Of a stretch of DNA of 64,000 nucleotides, positions 36,857 through 46,333 are shown piece after piece. Position 1 is the first letter of the stretch, and every line of letters starts with the position of its first letter. Source of the DNA: CBDHFN01 sp965262605. GTDB taxonomy: Bacteria > Pseudomonadota > Alphaproteobacteria > JASGCL01. The translations under genes were made by a program, and so were the position numbers. Where the stretch lies: contig CBDHFN010000003.1 in assembly GCA_965262605.1 (NCBI GenBank), positions 1,178,001 through 1,242,000 of the forward strand. The letters run 5' to 3'. The notes below the pieces were generated by a model. That model was given only the letters and a program-made list of their open reading frames with translations. It was not told where the DNA came from and did no database searches.

Positions 36857-38433
36857 GCGGGAAATGCAAGAATATTTTGTTTATCACCATTGATCAATGG
36901 CGATTTGATTTTTTGGGCGCAAACGGATTTGATTATATTAAAACACCGAATTTGGATAAGTTAGCCGCAAAATCAAGCCTTTTTTTGCAACACCGATCGG
37001 TTACTGCGCCATGCGGACCAGCGCGTAATTCGTTATTAACTGGGCTTTACCAGCATAGCCATCGGCAAATTTGGAATGGCACGCCCACCATTGCGCCCAG
37101 CACGAATTTCCCGCTTGAATTGCGAAAAAACGGCATATTGCCAATTTTAATGGGCTATACCGACCAAATGCCGATTTTAAACGCCAATATGACACAAAAA
37201 GACCCAGTATTTCGCACGATGAGCGGCGTAATGGCGGGGTTTGAGCAAAGATTAGCGTTTGATGATAATTATTATTTATGGATTGCCCAGCTTAAAAAAC
37301 GGGGAATTATTAATAGTAAGACCGAGCTTGATGCTTTTTTGCCCGATGCGGATTCGGTTAAGAAAAGCCCCAAAAAATTCTATTCGCGTCATCATGCCAT
37401 TTACCCCAAAGAATTAAGCCCCGTGGCTTTTGTTGCCGATGCTGCGATTGATTTTTTATCGGCGGCGCATAATAAAGACCCATTTTGCTTGCATTTAACG
37501 ATTTTGCACCCGCACCCGCCTTATATCGCGCCCAAGCCTTACCATAATATGTATCAAGCCAAAAACATGCCCAAACCCATCAGGGCAAGTTTAGAAAAAG
37601 AATATGCCGTATGCAAATGGACGGCAAGCCATAATAAAATCACACCAAACCAATGGATGATGCAAGGATTTAAAGGTAATATCCGCGATATGTCTTCAAG
37701 CGAAGTCCAAGAATTGCGCGCAACATATGCCGGGTTAGTCAGCGAAGTTGATGATAATATCGGGCGGATTATGGCTTGTCTAACCGAACAAGGATTAGAC
37801 AAAAATACCCTAATAGTCATTACCGCTGACCACGGCGACATGCTGGGCGACCATTATTTTCAAGGTAAATTGGGGTATTGGGATCAATCTTATCATATTC
37901 CTTTAATCATTCATAACCCATTACTTCAAGCAAGTTGGGGACAAAAAATAGCAAAATTCACCGAATCGGTGGATATTATGCCGACAATTTTAGATTTTAT
38001 GGATATTCCAATCCCCCGCCAATGCCAAGGCGCGTCTTTACGCGATTTAATGATTGGCAATGAACCAAAAAGATGGCGCGAATATACATTCACCGATTTT
38101 CATTGCGCCGATGCCCAAAAAACCGAAGTTTTTGATGATATGGGCGAAAATGTTGAAAATGCCAGTATGAATGTGATTCAAAACCATGAATTTAAGTTGG
38201 TGCATTCGTCGTTTGATGAACCATTGTTATTTCAAATCAGCAAAGATCCGCATTGTTATAAAAACTTGGCAAAAAATCCCAAATATTTTGGCGTTTTAAG
38301 CAAATTATATCAAGAATTAATGAATTTTCGCAATCATTGCGAAAACCGCGAATATTCGCATTTGATTGGCGGACGAAAAGGCGAGTTATTTGTCGGCGAT
38401 AAAGATAAAATTAACGCCATTCGCCCTTGCTGA
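36853..38433 (+). CDS. Sulfatase-superfamily hydrolase, phosphonate monoester hydrolase-like
   Basis: A 526-residue alkaline-phosphatase-superfamily enzyme. The metal-binding start FITIDQWRFDFLG and the formylglycine motif C-x-P-x-R (CGPARNSLLTGLYQHSHRQIWNGTP, near residue 55) are clear. Several segments follow the pattern of rhizobial phosphonate monoester hydrolases: HPHPPYIAPKPYHNMYQAKNMPKPIRA, QELRATYAGLVSEVDDNIGRI, TADHGDMLGDHYFQGKLGYW and ESVDIMPTILDFMDIPIPRQC. These enzymes hydrolyse phosphonate and phosphate monoesters and some sulfates. There is no signal peptide, so it acts in the cytoplasm. A maturase to convert the Cys is required. Choline-sulfatase activity is an alternative. Confidence 0.8.
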   Translation: MSGKCKNILFITIDQWRFDFLGANGFDYIKTPNLDKLAAKSSLFLQHRSVTAPCGPARNSLLTGLYQHSHRQIWNGTPTIAPSTNFPLELRKNGILPILMGYTDQMPILNANMTQKDPVFRTMSGVMAGFEQRLAFDDNYYLWIAQLKKRGIINSKTELDAFLPDADSVKKSPKKFYSRHHAIYPKELSPVAFVADAAIDFLSAAHNKDPFCLHLTILHPHPPYIAPKPYHNMYQAKNMPKPIRASLEKEYAVCKWTASHNKITPNQWMMQGFKGNIRDMSSSEVQELRATYAGLVSEVDDNIGRIMACLTEQGLDKNTLIVITADHGDMLGDHYFQGKLGYWDQSYHIPLIIHNPLLQASWGQKIAKFTESVDIMPTILDFMDIPIPRQCQGASLRDLMIGNEPKRWREYTFTDFHCADAQKTEVFDDMGENVENASMNVIQNHEFKLVHSSFDEPLLFQISKDPHCYKNLAKNPKYFGVLSKLYQELMNFRNHCENREYSHLIGGRKGELFVGDKDKINAIRPC

Positions 38434-38510
38434 TATTTATACCTTGATGCAATAATTGCGTAGCAAGCGAGGTTAATTAAAAATAGTTATTTTAATTCAT
38501 CAGATTATAA

Positions 38511-39668
38511 TTAACTTAAAGCTTGATTCCAGTCGTTCATTAAATCATCAGGCGATTCCAATCCCGTTGAGAATCTAATTAAATTCGGCGGTGATTTTGA
38601 ATATTCGCCTTCAATTGTGAATCGGTGTTCAGCCTTTGACTCTATGCCACCTAGCGAAGTTGCACGGCGAATAATTTGAAATTTCTTAATCGCATTCAAA
38701 GCGTCTTGCTCATCACCCTTGACTTGCACGGACATTAAACCGCCAAAACCACCAATCATTTGTGATTGCGCAATTTTATGCCCGACATGACTTGGCAATC
38801 CCGGGTATAAGACGCGCTCAATTTTAGAATGTTTGTTTAGGAAATTGGCAATAATCATCGCGTTTTCGCAATGGGCTTTCATGCGATAAAACAAAGTTTT
38901 TAAGCCCCTTGCTAATAAAAACATATCCATTGTCCCCAAGACCCAGCCCGCTAAAAATCGGCATTCGCGGATTTTTTGCCAAAATTCATCATCTTCCTTG
39001 GTGGTAAGGCAACCTGCCAAAACATCCGTATGCCCATTGAGGTATTTAGTTGCCGAGTGCATGACAATATCTGCCCCTATATCCAAGGGTTTGGTTATAA
39101 TTGGCGAAGCGCAAGTTGAATCAACGATTAATTTACCACCAATGGCATGGATTAATTTTGCGGCTTTGGCAATATCTGTAATGACAATCATCGGGTTAGA
39201 TGGAGTTTCAATCCATAAAATCTTGGGTTTATGACGCGTAATCGCGTCCGCCATCGCTTGTTCATCGCCCGCGGGGAAATAGACAATTTTCACCCCGTGG
39301 CGCACAACATGATTATCCAATAATTTTGGCAATCCAAAATACAAGCTGTCTTGCACCAATGCGCATTCGCCTTGGGAAAGATTGTGAAATACCGCATTCA
39401 TTGCCGCCGCACCCGAAGGATACATTAATGTCTCAAAGCCATTTTCAAGCGCGTTTATCATCGCGGATACTTGGTCAGCCGAAGGATTATCATCACGGAT
39501 ATAACCGCGTTCATCAGGTTTTTCATATTGTTCATTGCGTAAAAAAGTTGTGCCAAAATTCAACGGCGCATGAATATTACTGGTGATAGGGTCGTTAAAA
39601 AATAACCCATGGATAATGCGCGTATTTAAACTGACAGATTGAGGTTGTTTAGGGATTTTTCTAGGCAT
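38511..39668 (-). CDS. metC: Cys/Met-metabolism PLP enzyme (cystathionine beta-lyase-like)
   Basis: A 385-residue fold-type I PLP enzyme of the trans-sulfuration family. Family features are NFGTTFLRNEQYEKP, YPSGAAAMNAVFH, ETPSNPMIVITDIAKAAKL, DSTCASPIITKPLDIGADIVMHSATKYLNGHTDVLAG (PLP Lys in SATKYLNGH) and the C-terminal IRFSTGLESPDDLMNDWNQAL. It may cleave cystathionine to homocysteine or act as a gamma-lyase/synthase; which one is unclear. It follows the GST gene after 2 bases and converges on the sulfatase gene. Confidence 0.85.
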   Translation of the reverse strand: MPRKIPKQPQSVSLNTRIIHGLFFNDPITSNIHAPLNFGTTFLRNEQYEKPDERGYIRDDNPSADQVSAMINALENGFETLMYPSGAAAMNAVFHNLSQGECALVQDSLYFGLPKLLDNHVVRHGVKIVYFPAGDEQAMADAITRHKPKILWIETPSNPMIVITDIAKAAKLIHAIGGKLIVDSTCASPIITKPLDIGADIVMHSATKYLNGHTDVLAGCLTTKEDDEFWQKIRECRFLAGWVLGTMDMFLLARGLKTLFYRMKAHCENAMIIANFLNKHSKIERVLYPGLPSHVGHKIAQSQMIGGFGGLMSVQVKGDEQDALNAIKKFQIIRRATSLGGIESKAEHRFTIEGEYSKSPPNLIRFSTGLESPDDLMNDWNQALS

Positions 39669-39670
39669 AA

Positions 39671-40366
39671 TTATTTCCGTTCATATTGTTTATTACCATA
39701 TAAAACTTCGCGTTCGGCATCGGTAATGGGCGTAGTTTTGCGTAATTCTGTTAAGACTTGGCAACCTTTAATAAAAGCTGGGCGAGCATCAAGCATCATA
39801 AACCAGCGTTTGAAATTTGGGTATAATTCAATATCCACGCCTTGATTTGCGTATAATCTTGCCCATGGGTAAATGGCAATATCGGCAATGGTTAATTCAT
39901 CAGTCGCGACAAATTCGTGATACCCAAGCTGGGTATTTAATACGCCATATAATCTTTTGGCTTCGTTAGTATATCGCTCAATCGCATAGTCAACTTTTTG
40001 TGGGGCGTAAATTCGGAAATGATGCGCTTGCCCAAGCATTGGTCCAAACCCCGCCATTTGAAACATTAGCCATTCAATTGTTTTATAGCGATTATACGCA
40101 TCATTGGGCAAAAATTTACCAAATTTTTCGGCTAAATAAATTAAAATTGCCCCCGATTCAAACAAGCAAATTTTTTGTCCATTCGGTCCTTCGCTATCAG
40201 TGATAGCAGGTATTTTATTATTGGGGGATATTTTTAAAAATTCTTGCTGAAATTGGTCGCCTTTGCCAATATCAATGGGGTGAATATTATATTTTACCCC
40301 TAATTCTTCTAAAATTATGTGGATTTTATGCCCATTTGGTGTCGCCCAACTATATAAATCAATCAT
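39671..40366 (-). CDS. Glutathione S-transferase (YfcG/Nu-class-like)
   Basis: A 231-residue GST. The N-terminal thioredoxin fold begins MIDLYSWATPNGHKIHIILEELGVKYNIHPIDI, the TPNG-type active site of YfcG/YghU disulfide-bond oxidoreductases. NNKIPAITD supplies the cis-Pro of the glutathione site, and ESGAILIYLAEKFGKFLP is typical. The all-alpha C-terminal domain is complete. Cytosolic; likely glutathione-dependent thiol/disulfide chemistry. It is upstream of the PLP lyase in a two-gene unit, a plausible sulfur-metabolism pair. Confidence 0.88.
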   Translation of the reverse strand: MIDLYSWATPNGHKIHIILEELGVKYNIHPIDIGKGDQFQQEFLKISPNNKIPAITDSEGPNGQKICLFESGAILIYLAEKFGKFLPNDAYNRYKTIEWLMFQMAGFGPMLGQAHHFRIYAPQKVDYAIERYTNEAKRLYGVLNTQLGYHEFVATDELTIADIAIYPWARLYANQGVDIELYPNFKRWFMMLDARPAFIKGCQVLTELRKTTPITDAEREVLYGNKQYERK

Positions 40367-40444
40367 TTTTCCTCACTTTTCGTTATATTTACCATATAGT
40401 TATTTTGATTGCAATCAATTTGGTAATTTTTTTTAATAAAATGC

Positions 40445-40472
40445 TTGCAAATATTAATTAAAGTGATATAAT
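40445..40472 (+). promoter_or_regulatory. Promoter for the second flagellin gene
   Basis: TTGCAA (40445-40450) and a perfect TATAAT (40467-40472) are spaced 16 bases. The predicted leader to the ATG at 40607 is about 128 nt, again long as for the first flagellin. Confidence 0.5.
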
Positions 40473-40606
40473 ATATTTATTAATGTATATTTGCAATAAT
40501 TAATAATAATAAAAATATATGTTAATGTGAATTTTCATCATAATAATTAATTATAAAGCCAATGAAAATTCCAAAAAAAGATAATATTCCAAGAATGGAG
40601 AGCATC

Positions 40607-41464
40607 ATGAGTCAAATAAATTTAAGTTCAACGATTCGTAATAATTTGATTGAATTAACCAAACAAAGACAGCAAGAGGATAAATCTAGCCGAAAATTAG
40701 AAAGCGGTAAATTAGCGTCCCAAGCGTCCGATAATGCCGTAATATTTTTCCGCAGTAGATCTTTGGATCAAAAAGCCCAAGATTATTTATCGCGCCGTGA
40801 TGAATTAAAAAAAGGGGTTAATATTGCAAAATCAGCACTGGAAGGTTTAAGTGCGCTTGATAATTTTGTTAAACAAATTCAGGGCATTGCTATTGCGGCA
40901 AAATCCAATTCAACCAGCGAAAAAATACAATCTACGCAAGATTTCAATAGTATTTTAAAGCAAATTTCGGCGATAACCACCGATACATCATTTGACAGCG
41001 TGAATTTATTATCAAGTTCAGTGAATTATGATATTACATTCACTGATTCACCGTCAAGTTCAATTTCATTGCAAGCAAAAAATTATACGGGTGATTTTCA
41101 AAATTTAACATTTAGTAAATTTGGCATTGGTGCAGGTTTTTCCGCGATTAGCGACCAAGATATTGCCAATGGCAAGCTTGATTTATTAATTAATAAATTT
41201 GACACTGCCAAACAATCTTTTCAAGCCCATGCCAGTCAATTAGGGGTGCAAGCCGCAGTTTTGGAAACAAGATTATCATTCACAGAAAAATATGTCAATA
41301 GGCTTAAAGAAGGCAGTGATAATTTGCAAAGTGCCGATTTAAATCTTGAAGCGGTTAATGTTTTAAATGTTAAAACTCGCACGCAATTAATTTTCAATTC
41401 GTTGAGCAAATTCAAAGACCAGCAGAATCAATATTTAAATTCCATCACCGCACGGCGCAGATAA
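40607..41464 (+). CDS. Divergent flagellin paralogue
   Basis: A 285-residue flagellin-like protein. The N-terminal half keeps the flagellin pattern (LSSTIRNNLIELTKQRQQEDKSSRKLESGKL, SDNAVIFFRSRSL, KGVNIAKSALEGLSALDNFVKQIQGI), and the C-terminal SADLNLEAVNVLNVKTRTQLIFNSL is recognisable but less conserved than in the 12.1-kb copy. The end extends past the usual ILxL terminus to ITARRR. The ATG at 40607 follows GGAGAG, so the 15-residue longer ORF is rejected. It may be a minor filament subunit, a cap-proximal flagellin or a hook-junction-like variant. It has its own promoter and converges on typA. Confidence 0.82.
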   Translation: MSQINLSSTIRNNLIELTKQRQQEDKSSRKLESGKLASQASDNAVIFFRSRSLDQKAQDYLSRRDELKKGVNIAKSALEGLSALDNFVKQIQGIAIAAKSNSTSEKIQSTQDFNSILKQISAITTDTSFDSVNLLSSSVNYDITFTDSPSSSISLQAKNYTGDFQNLTFSKFGIGAGFSAISDQDIANGKLDLLINKFDTAKQSFQAHASQLGVQAAVLETRLSFTEKYVNRLKEGSDNLQSADLNLEAVNVLNVKTRTQLIFNSLSKFKDQQNQYLNSITARRR

Positions 41465-41487
41465 TAATCACCGCATTAATTTTGCAA

Positions 41488-43320
41488 TTACTGATTCGCT
41501 GATTTAGCCTGTCTTGCCGCTTTTGACCTGTCATTGGGGTTTAAGAAAGTTTTACGCAATCTTAAAGTTTTTGGGGTAATTTCCACCAATTCATCGTCAT
41601 TAATATAGCTCATTAATTCTTCCAAAGGCATTTTACGGGCGGGTTCTAATAAAATATTTTCGTCTTTGCCTGATGCGCGAACATTGGTTAATTGCTTGCC
41701 TTTCAAGACATTAATTTCCAAATCATTATCGCGGGTATGTTCGCCGACAATCATTCCTTGATAAACTTTATCGCCGTGTTCCACAAACATTACACCGCGG
41801 TCTTGCAAATTAAATAACGCATATGCAACGGCTTCGCCATCGCCCGTGGATATTAAAGCGCCATTGCGTCTGCCACTTATTTCGCCTTTATACGCGCCAT
41901 AACTATGGTAAAGGCGATTAAAAATGCCCGTGCCACGTGTGTCAGATAAAAATTGATTTTGAAAACCAATTAATGCCCGTGAAGGTCCTAAAAACACCAT
42001 GCGGTTGCGCCCTTTGCCACTTTGGCGCATGTCGCTCATCACGCATTTGCGCACGGATAATTTTTCCACGACTAAGCCAGCATATTCTTCGTCGCAATCA
42101 ATGATGATTTCTTCGTAAGGTTCGGTTGGGTCGCCGTTTTCGTCTTTGTCAAAAATCACGCGGGGGCGCGAAATGGAAAATTCAAAACCTTCACGGCGCA
42201 TGGTTTCAAATAAAATCCCTAATTGCAATTCGCCACGCCCTGCAATTTCAAACGCATCTTTACCTTCGGTTTCTTGAAAGCGAATCGCGATATTGCGCTC
42301 GGCTTCCATTTTTAATCGGTCGCGAATCATGGTTGAAGTTAATTTTTTGCCTTCGGTGCCAGCAAGCGGCGAAGAATTAACACTGACGGTAACCGCCATA
42401 GTTGGCGGTGCAACTTTGGGTGAGGGCAGGGATTCTTCCACGGATAAATCTACTAAACTATCAGAAACGGTGGCTTTGGTCATACCTGCCAAGCAAATAA
42501 TATCGCCCGCAATTGCGCTTTGGACGGGAATTCGCTCCAAACCTTGAAAATTAAGAATTCGGGTGATGCGAAAATTTTCCACAAGATTATTTTCAAGGTT
42601 AAGGGCTTTAATATTGCTATTGACTTTCGCGGTGCCGCTCATAATTTTGCCGGTAAGCACGCGCCCCAAGAAATTATCGCGTTCCAAAATTGTCGCTAAC
42701 ATTTTGAAATCATCGCCTTCAGCTAATTTTGGGGTTGGAATTTTTTCAACAATAAAATCTAATAATCCTGTTAAATCTTTGCGTTCTTCGCTTAAATCAC
42801 GAACAGCCCAGCCGTTGCGCCCAGACGCGTAAAATACGGGAAAATCGCATTGTTCATCGGTTGCTTCAAGCGCCAAGAATAAATCAAAAATTTCATTTAA
42901 AACTTCTTCGGGGCGGGCATCGGATCGGTCAATTTTATTGACAATTACAATCGGCAACATGCCTAATTTTAGGGCTTTACCAAGCACGAATTTTGTTTGT
43001 GGCAAGCAACCTTCGGCACTATCCACCAATAACAACACGCCATCAGCCATATGCAAAACCCGCTCAACTTCACCGCCAAAATCGGCGTGACCGGGGGTGT
43101 CTATAATGTTAATTTTAACATTATTCCATTCAATTGATGTGCATTTTGCTAAAATAGTAATACCGCGTTCGCGTTCCAAATCGTTGGAATCCATGGCGCG
43201 TTCGGCGACTTGTTGGTTGGCACGAAACGAGCCTGATTGCTTTAAAATTGAATCTAATAATGTAGTTTTACCATGATCCACATGGGCGATGATGGCAAGG
43301 TTGCGAATTTCTTTTATCAT
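41488..43320 (-). CDS. typA: Ribosome-associated GTPase TypA/BipA
   Basis: A 610-residue translational GTPase. G1 AHVDHGKTTLLDSIL, G2/T in RGITI, G3 DTPGHADFGGEVERVLH and G4 NKIDR are all present, followed by EF-G-like domains and the BipA C-terminal block with GRNRMVFLGPSRALIGFQ, FNRLYHSYGAYKGEI, and ALFNLQDRG. It acts in 50S assembly and stress adaptation. The ATG at 43320 has GAAGGA upstream and begins MIKEIRNLAIIAHVDHG; the 16-residue extension to 43368 is unlikely. Confidence 0.96.
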   Translation of the reverse strand: MIKEIRNLAIIAHVDHGKTTLLDSILKQSGSFRANQQVAERAMDSNDLERERGITILAKCTSIEWNNVKINIIDTPGHADFGGEVERVLHMADGVLLLVDSAEGCLPQTKFVLGKALKLGMLPIVIVNKIDRSDARPEEVLNEIFDLFLALEATDEQCDFPVFYASGRNGWAVRDLSEERKDLTGLLDFIVEKIPTPKLAEGDDFKMLATILERDNFLGRVLTGKIMSGTAKVNSNIKALNLENNLVENFRITRILNFQGLERIPVQSAIAGDIICLAGMTKATVSDSLVDLSVEESLPSPKVAPPTMAVTVSVNSSPLAGTEGKKLTSTMIRDRLKMEAERNIAIRFQETEGKDAFEIAGRGELQLGILFETMRREGFEFSISRPRVIFDKDENGDPTEPYEEIIIDCDEEYAGLVVEKLSVRKCVMSDMRQSGKGRNRMVFLGPSRALIGFQNQFLSDTRGTGIFNRLYHSYGAYKGEISGRRNGALISTGDGEAVAYALFNLQDRGVMFVEHGDKVYQGMIVGEHTRDNDLEINVLKGKQLTNVRASGKDENILLEPARKMPLEELMSYINDDELVEITPKTLRLRKTFLNPNDRSKAARQAKSANQ

Positions 43321-43452
43321 AATATCCTTCGTTTTGATTAAGCCTTGCTTAAACGAAAATATTCCCAATGTAAAGAAATATTTGCTTTTTATTGTGATTG
43401 AAATTATGAAAATTGGGGAATGTGGTATTTTAAGAATATTTAAATTAAGAAA

Positions 43453-44046
43453 TTACATACAGATTTTTTGGATTAATTGATAAAAATTATTAAAGCTTTT
43501 ACCATGTTGTAAAGCCGAATCAATATCTATTAATTTTGTTAATTCTAATTGAATATTTGGGTTATAACGGCAGTTTAAAATATTAAATTCCACCCATTCT
43601 TTGACACCGCGCTTTGTCTCGGGTTTTGGTAAATTATCAGGTAATTGTTTGTAATTGATTGAATTTGCTTGATGAAAATGATTCAGCGATGCTAAATACC
43701 ATTCTTCATATTCCCTTATTGCAAAAGCTATATGCAAATTTGATTTTAGTTTTGGGAGGTTTTCTTTAATTTTATTATTTAATTCAGATTCTTTATCATC
43801 ATCTAAATCTACTAAAATAATAATTATTCCGCCTTCTAAATCTGCTTTTTTAAGTGTTTTTTCAATGTCTTTCTTTATTTTTTCATTGGAATTAACATTT
43901 ACAAGTTTGCCCCAATTCACCCGATATGGTGTTGATAATTTAAAATCAGCCTCTTTTAAATTTAGATGCTTAATAATTTTATAAAATAACTTTGGAATAG
44001 CTAATTGCTCACCCTCACCCTCAACGATAAAAACAATATTACGCAT
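43453..44046 (-). CDS. DUF4276-like TOPRIM-type protein
   Basis: A 197-residue protein with a compact TOPRIM-like pattern: VFIVEGEGEQLAIPKLF near the start supplies the catalytic Glu, and IIIILVDLDDDKESE near 75 the DxD. AFAIREYEEWYLASL is the conserved block of DUF4276 proteins. It probably binds metal and acts as a nuclease with the ATPase encoded 6 bases upstream. The two form a strongly AT-rich operon between typA and cbiD, like a split OLD-family nuclease. A defence role is inferred. Confidence 0.7.
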   Translation of the reverse strand: MRNIVFIVEGEGEQLAIPKLFYKIIKHLNLKEADFKLSTPYRVNWGKLVNVNSNEKIKKDIEKTLKKADLEGGIIIILVDLDDDKESELNNKIKENLPKLKSNLHIAFAIREYEEWYLASLNHFHQANSINYKQLPDNLPKPETKRGVKEWVEFNILNCRYNPNIQLELTKLIDIDSALQHGKSFNNFYQLIQKICM

Positions 44047-44052
44047 AATTGG

Positions 44053-45222
44053 TTATTTTTCTGATTCTAATTGGTTATCACGCAATAACTCGCCAATGGT
44101 CGCTAATTTTTCTTTAACCATTTTACGATTTTTTTTACTGATTTTATTGGCAATTGTATTTATTCCATCATGCTCAATAAAAATAATATCATCGCTACGC
44201 ACCGATTCATCGTCCAATAAATCAGGACTATGGCATGTAATGATAATTTGCCTATTTGCCGATGCTTCAATCATCGCATTGCGTAATTGTCGCACAGCCC
44301 AAGGGTGCAAAGATGTTTCTGGTTCTTCAATGGCTACAATATTAATATCTTTTGCATTAATTGCAACAATTGCACCCAAGACTCTCATAGTGCCGTCTGA
44401 AATTTGATGCGCGTATAAATCTTTAAATTCATTACTGATGGAATTTTTTTGTTTAAAAATTAAATGGTCATAACCGCCAGCATTTTTTACCTCTATATCC
44501 TGAATTTGCGGTATTATTTTACGCACCCAATCAAGTATTTTGGGCAATTGTTCTGGTTGAGATTTTAAAATTTCAGCAATATTATTTCCTTCATAATTTA
44601 ATAAATGCGCGCTTTCGCTTAATTGCGGGCGTTTCATTTCATGCGGGTTGAAATTACAAAAAATTATTTTTCTAATAGTATTTTGTTCAGAAGGCATCAA
44701 ATATAAACTAGAGAATAAAGTGTATCGTAAATCTTTAGTTTCATAGAGTTTCCTATTAAAATTTGGGAAAAAACTAGATTCATCATAATTTGTCGTAATA
44801 AATTTTCCATTTTTTAAATTAAATAATCCTTTAAATTTTTTCTCATTAAAATCATATTCAATATTAAGTTTTTCATATTCTATTTCATAAATATGATCCT
44901 TAATTGAAATTCTAAATTCAAGCTGATTATTTACAATTAGTGTATTTTTTAAATTAAATATTTTAAATTCAATATAAAATTTTACCAAATCATCTGATTT
45001 TGCTGAATGATTTTTAATTGATGCGATGCCACCATGTTTTCTGATTGCCGTTGCCATATCCCCGACAATAGCATCACTTAAAAAATGCAATGCATCAAGG
45101 AAATTGCTTTTGCCTGCGGCATTTTGCCCGACAATAAAATTAATATCGCCTAATTTAACATCAATTTTACCAATTGATTTATAATTTTCAATCTTAACGC
45201 GCGTAATCTTGTGTTGCAACAT
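44053..45222 (-). CDS. AAA ATPase (OLD/RecF-like) partner of DUF4276
   Basis: A 389-residue SMC/RecF-type ATPase. Walker A is VGQNAAGKSNFLDAL near residue 33; a signature-like AHQISDGTMRVLGAI lies near 285; Walker B is IVAIEEPETSLHP near 312; and IITCHSPDLLDD is the H-loop region. No nuclease domain is fused, in contrast to OLD proteins; instead the TOPRIM-type gene follows. AAGG precedes the ATG. The pairing suggests an anti-phage or anti-plasmid toxin-like module. Unrelated in sequence detail to the RloA-like ATPase at 51.1 kb, apart from the shared fold. Confidence 0.8.
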   Translation of the reverse strand: MLQHKITRVKIENYKSIGKIDVKLGDINFIVGQNAAGKSNFLDALHFLSDAIVGDMATAIRKHGGIASIKNHSAKSDDLVKFYIEFKIFNLKNTLIVNNQLEFRISIKDHIYEIEYEKLNIEYDFNEKKFKGLFNLKNGKFITTNYDESSFFPNFNRKLYETKDLRYTLFSSLYLMPSEQNTIRKIIFCNFNPHEMKRPQLSESAHLLNYEGNNIAEILKSQPEQLPKILDWVRKIIPQIQDIEVKNAGGYDHLIFKQKNSISNEFKDLYAHQISDGTMRVLGAIVAINAKDINIVAIEEPETSLHPWAVRQLRNAMIEASANRQIIITCHSPDLLDDESVRSDDIIFIEHDGINTIANKISKKNRKMVKEKLATIGELLRDNQLESEK

Positions 45223-45295
45223 AAATTTACCTTTTTTGCTATATTATACATAAATAAAATGTTTTTCAAGCAGATTCATATATGGTATTTAGAAT

Positions 45296-46333
45296 CTAAC
45301 CCCTTGCCACTAATTCAATGGTAATATCGCATTGGTTATTGCATAATTCAAGCGCAGTATTGCGGGCTTTTTTCTTGATAATTTCGGCTAATTTTTCTGC
45401 ATAAGGCTTGTCAAGCAAGGCACCCACCATATTATAATTGGCAATTTCGGGTTCGCCCAACCACGAAGCCAAAAGCTGAAAATCAACTTGGGAACGCGCC
45501 GAATGTAAATCGCCGTTCCCTTGGGCAAGTTTCGTGATTTTACCATATCCGCCCGCAATGACAAGCTTGGGTATTGGGTGCTTGGCGATATATTTTAACA
45601 TGCCCCCGGCAAAATCGCCCATGTCTAAAATCGCCGATTCGGGTAATTTATAGTGGTCTTGCAAGAATTTATCCGAAGTTTTACCCGTGGCTGCGCCGAT
45701 AATCGTAAAATTATTGGCGCGCGCAATATCTATGCCACGATGAATGGAATGAATCCATGCGCTGCACGAATAGGGGATAACCACGCCCGTTGTCCCTAAA
45801 ATAGATAAGCCACCGATGATTCCTAAACGGCTGTTCCAAGTTTTTTTCGCAATTTCAACGCCATTTTCCACCGAAATAATTACAAGCCAATCATTGGGAG
45901 CTTGATATTCATCAGCAATTTGCATTAAATTTTGGGCGATATAAATTCGGGGTTTGGGTGAAATGGCGGGTTCGCCAATGGCGATGGGTAAGCCAGCTTG
46001 GGTGACGATACCCACCCCTTCGCCTGCTTGAAATTTTATGCCCGAACCCTTGGGTAATTTGCGAATCTCCACAATAATAATGGCGCCATGCGTGACATCA
46101 GGGTCATCGCCCGCGTCTTTTTTCACGCCAACTATCACACCATCAGGGGTTTTTTTGACAAATTCCGCACGCATTGACGCAAAATTATTATTAGGCAGGC
46201 TTATTTTGATTGAATCATGAATATTATCTGATAAGATTGTTGCCAATGCCATTGAAGCACCCGCCGCGGCGCAAGCACCCGTTGTCCAACCACGGCGCAA
46301 AACTTTATTTGGTATATATTGACTTTCACTCAT
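45296..46333 (-). CDS. cbiD: Cobalt-precorrin-5B C1-methyltransferase
   Basis: A ~345-residue enzyme of corrin ring synthesis. The start LRRGWTTGACAAAGASMAL is the CbiD signature; GEGVGIVTQAGL, LGIIGGLSILGTTGVVIPYS and ILDMGDFAGGMLKYIAKHPIPKLVIAGGYGKITKLAQG are also family blocks. CbiD methylates C1 of cobalt-precorrin-5B in the early-cobalt ('anaerobic') route. The chosen ATG at 46333 (MSESQYIPN) lies right after a -10 box, so its mRNA would be essentially leaderless. It is divergent from cobA with a 21-base gap. Confidence 0.92.
   Translation of the reverse strand: MSESQYIPNKVLRRGWTTGACAAAGASMALATILSDNIHDSIKISLPNNNFASMRAEFVKKTPDGVIVGVKKDAGDDPDVTHGAIIIVEIRKLPKGSGIKFQAGEGVGIVTQAGLPIAIGEPAISPKPRIYIAQNLMQIADEYQAPNDWLVIISVENGVEIAKKTWNSRLGIIGGLSILGTTGVVIPYSCSAWIHSIHRGIDIARANNFTIIGAATGKTSDKFLQDHYKLPESAILDMGDFAGGMLKYIAKHPIPKLVIAGGYGKITKLAQGNGDLHSARSQVDFQLLASWLGEPEIANYNMVGALLDKPYAEKLAEIIKKKARNTALELCNNQCDITIELVARG

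Noticed and set aside
38475..38497. AATTAAAA/TTTTAATT palindrome between the convergent sulfatase and PLP-lyase genes
   Set aside because: All-AT pairing in AT-rich DNA; too weak to call a terminator or operator.
40562..40606. Upstream start of the second flagellin at 40562
   Set aside because: The 15 extra residues are Lys/Pro-rich and unlike flagellin; GGAGAG directs initiation to 40607.
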